From positions 1 through 64,000 of the forward strand of contig SGPM01000028.1 of NCBI GenBank assembly GCA_004802725.1: a DNA stretch of 64,000 nt, given 5' to 3'. The notes under the pieces were generated by a model, which saw only the letters and a program-made list of their open reading frames with translations, was not told the DNA's origin and ran no database searches. Shown one piece after another: positions 48,839 to 58,447 of this stretch. The position numbers were made by a program, and so were the translations under genes. The stretch is from Antrodiella citrinella. Lineage: Eukaryota > Basidiomycota > Agaricomycetes > Polyporales > Steccherinaceae. Numbering within the stretch: position 1 is the stretch's first letter; every line of letters starts with the position of its first letter.

Positions 48839-49133
48839 GCTGGGCACCCATATTGAGCGTGTGGGCAGTGTTTCTTTGTGTTCAATTCGACTGTATATCT
48901 GATTCGTCATGACTCATTCACCAGTATTTATTCCATTTCTGTTACATGAGGCATTAGTACTTTTAGCCTCCATTTTGGACGTGTTCAATTCGATACATAT
49001 TCGGAAGCAGGTCGGACGAAAGTCCAGTTCATATACGCGCAGAATGTGAGAGCCAGAGAGTGAATTTGAAAAGAGTGCTACGTTCGAGGTACAAGGTCGA
49101 GATCCGTGAACCGTAGTTGTGAAACAAACCAAG
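48839..49133. other. Convergent 3' region after SEC63
   Basis: About 295 bases between converging stops, A/T-richer than the flanking exons. No gene recognised. Confidence 0.35.
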
Positions 49134-50374
49134 TCAGGGATCGAATAGGGCAATGGGTTGGGATGGCACAAGATTCTGCAGATGCTCCTGAGGCTGTGGA
49201 AGGTACGCGGGCTGAGGAATGTTCCAAGAGATGGGATTAGGAGGACAGTGTCGATAAGCAACGGCACCATGATATACCAGGTCCTGATACGGAGGATACG
49301 CAGAATCCCAGGTGCCATAGCCTAGAGAAGGCAGAAGAGGTCGGCAGATCGCTGGAGCGTACGAACCGCCCCCGAAGGTATCATCGGGACTCGGAGCGAG
49401 GTGCACTTGTCCGGATGTCAGAGGCAGTCCGGGTGCTAGTGTCGGGGTGGGCTGAGGGAACCACTGAGCACTAGCAGAACGAACAGGACGACAAGTCGGA
49501 GTGTTCGCTATCTGTCTTGAGCCTGTTTGCGTCTGCTGCAGACTGAACAAAGCTTTTCCACGGATGGGCTGGCACAAAGGTGTCTGCAGTTGCGACTCTC
49601 CAGACTCTAGTACCTCCGGGTCCGTGGTAGGCTGTTTGACCGATGCGCGAAGGTCTTCTAGTTCTCTGAAAGTCGCCTCCAGCTCCCGAGACAGGCGACC
49701 CTTTCGTTTCTTCCGCCGCTCACATTTGAGGCTCTGGGCCAATCGCTGATCAACTGCATCCGCTGACATAGTCAAAGACGTGGCCAGCATGGGGCGATCT
49801 CGACATTGTGTCGTTCTGCCGGGATACGCGGAAAAAGGAATCCCGGAAACAAACTCTAAGAAGGAAGGCAACGAGGCTGGCGATGGTAAAAGCGGGCCAG
49901 TGACTTCAGACGTCGACTCGAAGTTGGTGATGACTAGATCCTGGGATTGAAAAGTCCTTACTCCGTCGATTGAAGAATGAATAGCAGCGCACTCACTGGG
50001 TCAATATAAGAATGTTCGTCGTGCACGTGAACCTGAGGAGGTCCAGTGGATATATCGGCCTCACTGAAGCCGAAGGTTGGGAACCACGTAGAATATCGGA
50101 CGAAAGCCAGCCAATCGTTGTCAGACTTTGGTGCGATTTTGTGGCGTACTGAAGGTAAGGGAACGGAAGAAAAGCCCGAGGCAGGTGACCCACACGCCCA
50201 TCGAAGAATCAAGGACGTCTATAGTGCGTAAGATGTTCGTGACTTGAACTGATGAACAATAAAACTCACCACAAATGATACAATATATTCACCGAGACCC
50301 TGTCCGATGGTGCCAGTATTGACATCGTCGGGAGCAGGCGGTCTGGAAGAGAGATTGCACTTTGCTTGCTTCAT
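49134..50374 (-). CDS. Unidentified protein with basic, helical patch
   Basis: Three exons can be joined from an ATG at 50374 (MKQAKCNLSSRPPAPDDVNT). Exon 2 reads SLILRWACGSPASGFSSVPL and ends SYIDP; the last exon starts DLVITNFESTSEVTGPLLPS and ends IALFDP at 49134. Introns at about 50218-50270 and 49941-49998 have good GT-AG ends. The only suggestive motif is CERRKKRKGRLSRELEATFR, followed by ELEDL, a basic segment running into a heptad-like helix as in a short bZIP. It could be a DNA-binding or nuclear protein, but the basic region lacks the classic Asn. The remaining C-terminal half is Pro/Gln-rich. The true start may lie further upstream, near 50.9 kb. Confidence 0.55.
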
Positions 50375-50511
50375 AGACGACGAATACTCAGCAAGGGGTG
50401 AGGACGATCATGCGACGAGTGGTGAAACAGCCTGAGTGTACAGATTGAGGCGATGAGGAGTTCGGGTGTGTCGTCAGGTAAGGAGCTCCGAGTGAGCCTG
50501 CGTGTCGATAT

Positions 50512-50912
50512 GATGAGACTTACCTGGCGACCACTGTCTAGAGTGACGACGATAGAGATGCAGTAGTATCAACAAATTTCTCCCATACAATTGGATGGGG
50601 CGAGAAGTCGAGGAAGAGGCTCAGAGAGCCACTTGCTATTTCTACCTGGCCTGCGGCTGACAAGCGGCTGACTGTGACCACGAGAAGGGCTGTCTTCGAA
50701 TTACACCTGTTCGGCAAATGCCGTATCAGAACAGCAACTACTTCCCCCTCACACTTGCGAAGATATCTTCGAGATCCTCGCATCCATCGGCATCACAGAC
50801 AGCTGACAGGCCTAGTCCATAAATGAGATCGACTGTGCTGCATGGAGAACAATAGTATTTGATGACTGAATACGGAGAACAAGGCAACCAGAGATCGGAT
50901 CGTTTGGCCATT
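50512..50912 (-). other. Possible 5' exons of the preceding gene
   Basis: Minus-strand coding-like sequence from an ATG at about 50912 (MAKRSDLWLPCSPYSVIKYY, then STVDLIYGLGLSAVCDADG and CEDLEDIFAS). In a different frame come KTALLVVTVSRLSAAGQVEI and SLSLFLDFSPHPIVWEKFV. A TATATATA motif lies ~130 bases before the ATG. I could not find splice sites joining the two frames to each other or to the exon at 50374, so gene structure here is unresolved. Confidence 0.35.
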
Positions 50913-51036
50913 GTCTGTGGATGGATGCTGGTGTGTGCACGCCGTCGTGGACATGATATACAGATTTTCCGGATAACGGAATGCCGGACGATGGCCACAT
51001 TCCACCTCGGTCTTTGAACCTGAACTCCAGACGCGC

Positions 51037-51052
51037 CCGTATATATAAGACG
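51037..51052. promoter_or_regulatory. TATATATA element
   Basis: The palindromic TATATATA sits in GC-rich surroundings. On the plus strand it is followed by a long pyrimidine tract (51055-51085). On the minus strand it is followed by an ATG about 130 bases away. It can be read as a TATA box in either direction: toward the uncertain exons at 50.9 kb or toward the tandem array at 51.2 kb. Confidence 0.4.
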
Positions 51053-51211
51053 ACCTGTCCTCCTCTTTCCCCCTTCCTCCTCGCCCCACATGCTACCTAA
51101 ACGCGTATCCTAATGCTTGCTTACTCTCTAGGTATAGACCACTCAACATTCCTGGCCTGATCGATGTCCTCTTCCCTAGCCTAGTAGTAGACGGTAGACC
51201 GCACACAACAT

Positions 51212-52350
51212 CACTGGCAATGTGGCACAAGGTCAACCTCAATGAGTGGTCGGTCTGGATCCAAAACAAGGTATGCTGGTGTACCCGTCTTTCTTTCTAC
51301 CTTCTCACGTGTCCCTCGCGGTTCCTGCCAGCCTCTCCGAGTCAGGCGCCACAGTATACTTATAAAAAGGCCCAAGCAGAAATCACTGTGGCGTCAACTC
51401 TCCCCTCTACCACCACCATCCGTGACGCGTCCCCATCTGCAACACGAGTCAGTGAACCCCAACAAAATACTCGGCTGCTCACCGACGTTGGTCATCTACC
51501 TCTCTGTTGATGATTGCCTGCTCGGCGTTATCCTGAACCACCAAATAATCCAGTGACACGGTAGCATGCGGTCAGCCACGAGAAATAGTTGGTCTGCTTC
51601 CCGGTACAGATAATGTCATCTCACCGACCTCATCCGCTCCTCATTCTCCTGGCGTATTTGGCACGTCGCCGAGTCAGCGACCGGAAGGTTCAAACGGGAA
51701 CAAGTGTGGCGCCATCGCCCAGCGATGTGACTCGAGAGTTCTGCCTCTCGTTCAGGGCATTCTCTGACGGACATCTCCCTGCCGTCCATACCCCCGCCTT
51801 CGAAGGGAGATGTCTCAGGTGGCTTTCAGTGTGGCGCTAGGTCAGCCTCTACGAACAGTTGGTCTGCATCCTAATCAAGGGTACGTCAGCCACGTCTATC
51901 CACCGTTCCATCCTCTCATGCATCCCACGCTCCTGACAGCTCATCTCCGGGTCAGCCGCCACTGCATATACGAAGGTCCTAGCGACCTCAAGTGTGGTGT
52001 CAACCTTTCTTTCCAACCACCACCACTGTTGACACGTCTCTATTCTTCTGCCCCGTCGCTGACACGCGACTGTCACCCCTCTCGTCCATGGCATGATTCT
52101 GTTGGACAATTTATCCTTCCACTGATACGCAGTTCTCGTCGTAGGTGACGGTCAATATGATCAACCTCGCCAAGCAGCCTGTCTGCATAAAATTCAAGGT
52201 AGGTCAGCTATCCTATCCATTCTGTTCCGCATTTTCACAGTTTGTCTAGATCTACCGTGGAATTTATCGCTATCAGGAGGAAGTGTGGCGTCAATGACGA
52301 CGGGGAGACGAATCCGACGAGGCCCGCGCCAGCAGTGTCACTGCGGATAC
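51212..52350 (+). repeat. Four degenerate tandem copies of a ~300-base unit
   Basis: Unit cores start near 51231, 51570, 51840 and 52159. Each begins with GGTCA(A/G)CC or TCAACCTC, then has (G)TGGTCTGC(A/T)TCC or its variant, and then AAGGTA or GGTAC. About 120-155 bases later each has (A)AGTGTGGCG(T/C)CA. Copies 1 and 3 also share a GAGTCAG.CGCCAC block and a CCACCACCA..GTGAC.CGTC block. Translated in one register, the cores read VNLNEWSVWIQNK, VSHEK*LVCFPVQ, VSLYEQLVCILIK and INLAKQPVCIKFK, each next to a GT. The second motif reads (S/V)WRQ, VWRH, VWCQ and VWRQ. This looks like an exon-intron-exon segment duplicated in tandem and since decayed. No long frame spans it. Confidence 0.65.
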
Positions 52351-54488
52351 GAGACCCCTCCGAGTCCTTCATTGCTCACCCCGTCGATCAGATCATGTCG
52401 GATTGTGGCGAGTGGAGGTGCGCTCGTCGTACAGATGTCTCTGACGCTGATCCCTTTTTTATAGCAATCAGATTTCACCGACACGATGAGGTCTCCGGCA
52501 CACAGCTCGCAACTAAGTACCGAGACGTGTTGCAGTGGCTGAGGTGGCGGGATGGTCCCAATCAAACGACACAAAGGTCCCAAACGGCCAGCTCCTCCGT
52601 AAAAACCCAGGCAACACAAACGGGCCACATCTTAAGCAGGCAGTTCGCGATCACCAGCAAGGGGATGGAGCGACCCAAATGCCTGGCTCCTTCAAGAAGA
52701 GGCGAGCGACCCAAACGGAGGCCTCAAAGTAGTCAGGCCACATAGATGATAAGGCCCACATAGATCGACAAAAGGAAACGTGACCACCGAAATTTGGACT
52801 CGGAGCTCGCATAAGAAAACTACTCCGACGGACCGCTGGGCTCGCGGCAACCGGGAAGCGTCGCGGGCGAGAAAATGGGACATCCACTTGAACAGCCAGG
52901 ACACCCGGATTGGTACAGTAACTGAGTAAGGCCATTCATGGACCGTCGAATGGGATAGTGGCCCGCCTGAAGTCGAAGGAAATTGCTGATGAATCGATCC
53001 GACCGACCTCGTGACGATCGGCCGAATGGACCAGTTCTCAACCAAAGTAGTTGAGCGACGCTGGCATATGGATCCGAGCAAAGGAAAGAAGGCCGTATCG
53101 TATCGTGAGGAGTCAGGGATATACGGTCGAACGGTCTGTCCTAGCCGGTTGCCAGTGAACCAATCGGTCGCAAATATGGAAGGGGATAACGAACGGATTA
53201 CTTTGCGGTTGAAGACAATGTCAAGGTCTTCAAAAAATGCGGCTCATCGCGCGTGGCAGGCTACTGGCCTCAAACAAGCTAGCGGAGGGTCGAGGAGTCC
53301 TTCGCGGTACTCGGGCTAGCAAAGAGGCTAGATCGCAGCACGCACACTCTCCAGTGATCTAAAGCGGCCAGGTGTTCAAGCCGGCATACGTGGAAGGTCA
53401 ACCGGTCGGGAACAAACAGGGAACCGCCCACGGCCAGTCTTTGAATAAACTCAAACACCTGTTGCATAGACTGAAGAGGCGTAAATAGTCGAGTGATTCA
53501 AGCGGCTTCGTCGTCAAGCAACCATAAACTTGGAGGCAAAATAAACGAACGAGCCTCCAAACAAGCATCTCGCATGACCGGCTACAGTATCCGGAATGCA
53601 TGTAGTCAAGACCGGATAACTTCACCAGCAGCTGGAGACAAACTCGGGATCTAGTAGTTGCAGCGAGATTCCGGGAAATTGTGGCTCGTCACATTGCAAA
53701 CTCAGCAAGGAATTCACCGGTTTGAGAAAATCAAGATGTTTACGTGCAAGTCCTCTTACGCATTTGCACTTGCCGTCATCCTCACACAGATGGTTTTGGA
53801 GACGTATTGTCAGTGTCCTTTGACTCTTCATCACCGATGTTTCCGGACTCCGCGACCTGCGCAAATAGGTTCTCAGTGCTGGCAGATTGTTGCGCATCTG
53901 TGGCTCAATCTTCAAAAGTGCTCCGCTGGGTATGACAAGTCGACAGTCGACAAACGAGGAAGTAAAGACATTGTGAGCGTTCCTAGTACACAGATGTATT
54001 GTTGCACAACCTGTAATAGGGAGTCAAGGGTCTCTCGTACTGTAAAGCACCATCGAGCAGAAGTCAACCCTCGGAGTCGACAGTATGATCATGAGCGCAC
54101 TTGAACCTCCGACCTCCTCACTCTCCTAAAATAAGCTGTGATCGTGGCGGCGACGTCCGGACTCTGATCGTATGTAACGGATGAAGAGTGCGATGATTGA
54201 TCCACAGCATCAACAAATTCGCGACCTGCAGGGAATGTGTTATTTCACCACGTCTCAGCTTCGGTTTGCGCATTAACAGGTGACTAGCGAAGGCCATATG
54301 ACCCTGTACTTCTGTATTCAAACACCAGCATGAGGGTTCCAAATTTGTGTCGCGTGAAGGTGGATTGGAGCGATGTCTGTTGTTGTTCATGACTCTGTTA
54401 AACGTTAACGTTGAACTAGCACGGCTATAGTGTCGCACATTTGTATTTCGCACGTGTTTTTTCAGTGTGCGAATGGGAATGCTACACA
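52351..54488. other. Gene-poor stretch of about 2.1 kb
   Basis: No recognisable gene. 52.5-53.3 kb is strikingly purine-rich on the plus strand and contains short imperfect recurrences of ACCCAAA/CCCAAACGG and of CACATAGAT. Short ORFs on both strands have no family resemblance. It may be decayed transposon or duplicated sequence continuing from the tandem array. Confidence 0.45.
53735..54104 (+). CDS. Possible small secreted Cys-containing ORF (weak)
   Basis: Inside an open frame, an ATG at 53735 gives MFTCKSSYAFALAVILTQMV, followed by LETYCQCPL, which looks like a signal peptide with a cleavage region. The remaining ~90 residues contain scattered Cys and no known motif. A GT-AG intron within it is also possible. 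Given the gene-poor surroundings this may be chance. Confidence 0.2.
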
Positions 54489-56046
54489 TCAAACTTGCGT
54501 CGGCGATGAAGAGTTTCGTTGTTGCCACTTGTACGCTTCCCACTCGTTCAGAAACGTATCTATGTATGGCTACGGATTTACGCAAACTGAAGTTAGCAAG
54601 GACGAATTGTCGGTTACCGAAGTAACAGGAACGAACCGCTTTCTCTTCGTCACTCATCGCTTGCCACTTCGCTGCAGCGGCATCACAAAGGTTGCCTTCC
54701 CCATCACGAGGACATGTCTGGACGAACTCGCTCCAAAACCTACATTCACGATGTCAGCCCCTAGATGCCCAATTTTATCCGACGGAAAAGTATAACCCAC
54801 TTCAAGTATGGACGCGGCGGTTTACCACTTCTGGCCATCGTTTCCAGTTCTGTACCGTCCAACCCACGGACTACTCTTCCGGCCACTAGACGCTTGTACC
54901 CTTCATATTCCTCCCTGTATTTTGCGACCGCGAGGCTATGAGCATCTCGATAAGGCTGTTCAATACGGCCGTAAGAACGCAAACAGACTTCTCGGAGGAC
55001 ACTGGACAGACCTTTTTCTCCTCTTCGGTCATCGTAGCTAACTTCCTGGACGCCTTGGCCGCATCAAGACCATGTTCTCGCCCAAATATCATGGGCACGG
55101 ATGGCGGTTTGTGAGGTACGGTAAGGCTATGTTTGATGACATCTGCACCTCAGACTCAGCATTTGTTATACATGATAAAAGAAGAGGCACGTACCATGGA
55201 CAAGCTGGATTGCTCTTTGATGTAGCCGATAAGTATTTAAGTTCTTCTCCTTGAACACATCGGACAGAGCGCCCCTCTGCAGCTGAGTATCAAACTCCAA
55301 TCTCGCTAGTCGATATTCCTCTGCTTCCTTGTTATAGGAGTCGATATATGGCTTCAAAGATGGCACTCATCTGAGCCAAGAGTCAAAGGAGAGGTAGACA
55401 TGACCTCAGCGTACCTGTTGTTCCTCCTTAGGGAGTTCTTTCCATACTCGAGCTATGTCTGCTGTGCAAATGTGTAGGCCCTTTGCTTTAGCCATGCGCC
55501 ACATATGCGCTTTGGGTCGACGTGGCAAGACGAGGCCATACACCTTGCAATACTCATCTCGGAGACGTACATACTCCGCTCGCGCTGCCACCGCTGCGTC
55601 AACATATGGCTATTGTCAACGCACACTGCGTTAGCGGAGTGTGCAGAAGGTAGGCTCCAACATGCGGACACTTACCTGCTTCTCCGCTGTGCTCATCCCT
55701 CTCCAAATTGGCGACGCTTCAGCCAAATATTTCTTCGTCACCTCTCCAAAACGCTCTTTAACAAATAATCTCCAACATGATGGTGGTCTGCGGGGTGGAG
55801 CCACCGGCGACCGACGGACGATGCTCGAGCCCTGACTTGAACTCCCTGCTGGTGAGGTATCTGACTGATTCGGTGTTAGCAGTCGTCAAAGACTTGCTAC
55901 GAAGATAAAAGGAACCGTACCAAAGGTCGTAGTCCGTTACCGTTGGCACTATCAGACGGCCCCGCGTGAACGCATCGACGTGACGCGACAAACACATTAG
56001 CACGCCATAGTCGCAATGCTGTCGGCTTGAGAAACACTCTCAGCAT
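54489..56046 (-). CDS. Mitochondrial protein with four HMG-box-like segments
   Basis: Seven exons by my joins. Exon 1 (55921-56046) encodes MLRVFLKPTALRLWRANVFV and ASRRCVHA, a clear matrix-targeting leader. Four successive HMG-box-like units follow: WRLFVKERFGEV..WRGMSTAEKQPYVDA; RRPKAHMWRMAKA..VWKELPKEEQQPYIDSY; KPPSVPMIFGREHG..LATMTEEEKKPYRDAH; and PPRPYLKFWSEFVQT..WQAMSDEEKAPYIDTF. Each is interrupted by an intron at nearly the same point, just before the Pro-Tyr of the third helix (about 55610-55675, 55352-55414 and 54962-55017, and one near 54.6 kb). The last exon ends in WEAYKWQQRNSSSPTQV at 54489. Abf2 and TFAM-type proteins package and transcribe mitochondrial DNA with two boxes, so a mitochondrial nucleoid role is likely. 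Confidence 0.8.
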
Positions 56047-56258
56047 GCAGCTTTGTTCGCGAACTTGTCGTTGGTGTCTGAGAAGAGTTGACCGTTCAAC
56101 TGGAGTACTGAACAACTGAGCACAAGCAGAATCGGCAATTGCCGCTGACCTTACATGGTATGATTACGTCATGAGATCACGCCCAAGATCGCAAAGCCGG
56201 ACTCGGAAAGACGAATTTTTGCCAGTGCATATACCAAAGCCGTGTTTGCATAAAAGCC
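56047..56258. promoter_or_regulatory. Bidirectional promoter of the HMG-box gene and TSR2
   Basis: A 212-base gap between divergent start codons must drive both genes. No specific element was recognised. Confidence 0.4.
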
Positions 56259-56840
56259 ATGTCTGCCTCGATATCATCCCAACCAGCGCAGGCAGCATTT
56301 CCCCCGCCCTCCACATCCGTCCTCTTCGCCCGCGGCGTCCTCGCCTGCCTCGCCATCTGGCCCGCCCTCCGCGTCGCGGTCGACCAACGCTGGGGCGGCC
56401 CCGACTCTGCCTCGAAATCAACCTGGCTCGCGGGCGTAATCGTCGACGCGTTCGAAGAGCAGGACTCGGCGCCCGACGTGCCCTACATCGAGCTCACGCT
56501 GCTGCAGGTCATGGAGGACGAATTCGACTGCGTGTTGGAGGATGGGAGCGCGGAGGATGTGGCGAGGGAGATCGTCGCGCTGTGGAAGAGTGCGCAGGAG
56601 GGGAATGTAGAGGCGGTGACGGCAATTGAGGCGAAGGCGGATACGCTGAAGGGGAAGAAGGTGCAGATGGAGGAGGCACCGGGAGATCAGAGCGATTGGG
56701 AGGACGACTCTGACGAAGAGATGGACAGTGAAGAGGAGGAAGCCCCTGCGCTGGTTGACACTGCGAAACCTTCACATGACGAGCCAGAGATAGACGAAGA
56801 CGGCTTCACTCTAGTAAAAGGAAAAAACAAGCGGGGATAA
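56259..56840 (+). CDS. TSR2: Pre-rRNA processing protein TSR2
   Basis: Chaperone (escortin) for ribosomal protein eS26 and a factor in 20S pre-rRNA processing. The core is recognisable: FARGVLACLAIWPALRVAVD, QRWGGPDSASKSTWLAGVI, then YIELTLLQVMEDEFDCVLED and AEDVAREIVALWKSAQEGN. The C-terminus is acidic with the family's ending, DEDGFTLVKGKNKRG. A single uninterrupted exon of 193 codons, normal length and one of the few intronless genes here. The start follows a short leader after the divergent HMG-box gene. Confidence 0.93.
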   Translation: MSASISSQPAQAAFPPPSTSVLFARGVLACLAIWPALRVAVDQRWGGPDSASKSTWLAGVIVDAFEEQDSAPDVPYIELTLLQVMEDEFDCVLEDGSAEDVAREIVALWKSAQEGNVEAVTAIEAKADTLKGKKVQMEEAPGDQSDWEDDSDEEMDSEEEEAPALVDTAKPSHDEPEIDEDGFTLVKGKNKRG

Positions 56841-56955
56841 TTTCATCTCATGCTTGGTGGAACAATCGCACACCAACACACTCAGAACCAAAAGATAAGC
56901 ACCGACGACAATGTAATGTGTTTTCTGTGTATGATCATATGTGTATGTTCTGCAT

Positions 56956-58237
56956 CTAAGCTACAAAGGCCTTGCCCTTCTCAATGTTCTTCTTGAGCTC
57001 AGGCAGACAAGCTTCCAACAACTTCTGCTCCTCCGCGGACAAAGGTCCCAAGGTGTTGATCTTCTCAACACCGTCCACCTACAAGATTTCATTAGTTCGA
57101 CGGTCACCGTCATATTATCAATTGCACATACGCCGAGCTCGACTTGCGAAGAGAAGAAGTCGATTCCCTGATCGGCGAAGAGCGGGCTCTTGACAAAGGT
57201 GGGGGTAACAACACCCTTCTCGCCGTTCAAAGCGCGGAGAAGAGCATCGGTGAACTTGGCACCAGCGTAAGCCATGGAAAGGGTAGCACTTCCAGCACCG
57301 TCCTTGGCCTTCACGACCTCGTCACCACCGAATTGGATGCGGTGGATGAGCTTCTCGTAAACCTCACCGACGATGCTCTTACCCTTGTCGGTTTGAGAGA
57401 GGAGAGGAACTATGGTGGGGCCGGAGTGACCACCAACGACAGGTACGATGGTGTCGTTGGGGTTGCTATCGGTGATTCCAGCGAGGAAACGGGCGGCACG
57501 GACAACGTCAAGGGTAGTGACACCGAAGACGTGCTTGGGGTTGAAGACACCGGCTTTTTCGAGAGTGGCGGCCACTATGGGAACGGTAGAGTTTACCGGG
57601 TTGGAAATAACAAGGATGTGCGCGTCGGGCGCAACACGTCCAACAGCGGCAGCCAAATCACGCACGATAGAGGCATTGGTCTGATTTTGAGGTTCAGTGC
57701 AAAGTAGACAAGACTAATACTAAGTCACTCACGTTGAAGAGATCATCACGGGTCATCTACATCCAGTCATGTCAGTATATTCGCACCACCAAAAACATTC
57801 AATACTCACACCAGGCTACCGGAAAAATAAATTAGGACGGAGGAGACACGGAAGCAGACACGATTGACATACCTTGCGGGGGACACCAGCAGGGATGACA
57901 ACCACCTTGACACCTTCAAGAGCCTCGTCCAGCTTGTCTGCTGGGTAACCAGTGACCTAAATTCGAGAACATGAGGCTCATACCGACCCGTGAGACGCGT
58001 CTGACTGACCTCGCTGTGGCTGTCAACGTGGCTGACATCCGCGGCGACACCGGGGGCGCCACGGATATCATACAGGCTCAAAGAGGTGACGAGGGGGTTC
58101 GTCTTGAGCAAGAGAGACAGCGGTTGACCGATTCCTCCGCCAGCGCCGAGGACCGCGACCTTTGTCTGGCGCGAGGCCGACGACGAGAAGGTGCGGGCGT
58201 TGGCGGTGACGGCGCGGAGAGCAGAACGAGACAACAT
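56956..58237 (-). CDS. Malate dehydrogenase, mitochondrial
   Basis: NAD-dependent interconversion of malate and oxaloacetate in the TCA cycle. The presequence [20 protein letters not shown] is a matrix leader. The Rossmann loop [20 protein letters not shown] follows, then [19 protein letters not shown] and [20 protein letters not shown], with the substrate Arg residues of the mobile loop. Next are [36 protein letters not shown], the catalytic [16 protein letters not shown], and [17 protein letters not shown]. The C-terminal helix is [13 protein letters not shown] with the stop at 56956-56958. Introns lie near 57077-57132, 57668-57732, 57756-57870 and 57958-58010. All active-site residues are present. 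It converges on TSR2 with 115 bases between. Confidence 0.95.
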
Positions 58238-58447
58238 GATGAGGAAGAGAGGATAGGAGACGGAGTAGAACTACCTGGGATGGATTGGTAGGAATAGAAA
58301 ACGGGATGGGGAAGAGACACAGAATATGTATTTGGGCTGGTGTTATAAGGCGTGCCGACGCGCTGGCATATTTTGCCCGAACTCGGCCGATCTACCGCGA
58401 GCTGGCCCGGCAACCCTCACGATCTCCTCCGGCCATTACCTTCCAGT
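58238..58447. promoter_or_regulatory. Bidirectional promoter of malate dehydrogenase and cyclin C
   Basis: A 210-base gap between divergent start codons. No defined element was recognised. Confidence 0.4.

Noticed and set aside
51220..52148. Short plus-strand ORFs within the tandem array as genes
   Set aside because: Each is under 115 codons, they differ between copies in frame, and only the short core motifs are shared.
54060..54125. tRNA-like GGTTCAAGTGC (minus strand) resembling a B box
   Set aside because: No matching acceptor stem, D-arm or anticodon stem could be folded around it.
54118..54657. 179-codon minus-strand ORF starting MSDEEKAVRSC
   Set aside because: Its first residues are the fourth HMG-like unit of the real gene. 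The rest is intron read-through and untranslated sequence; the spliced form ends at 54489.
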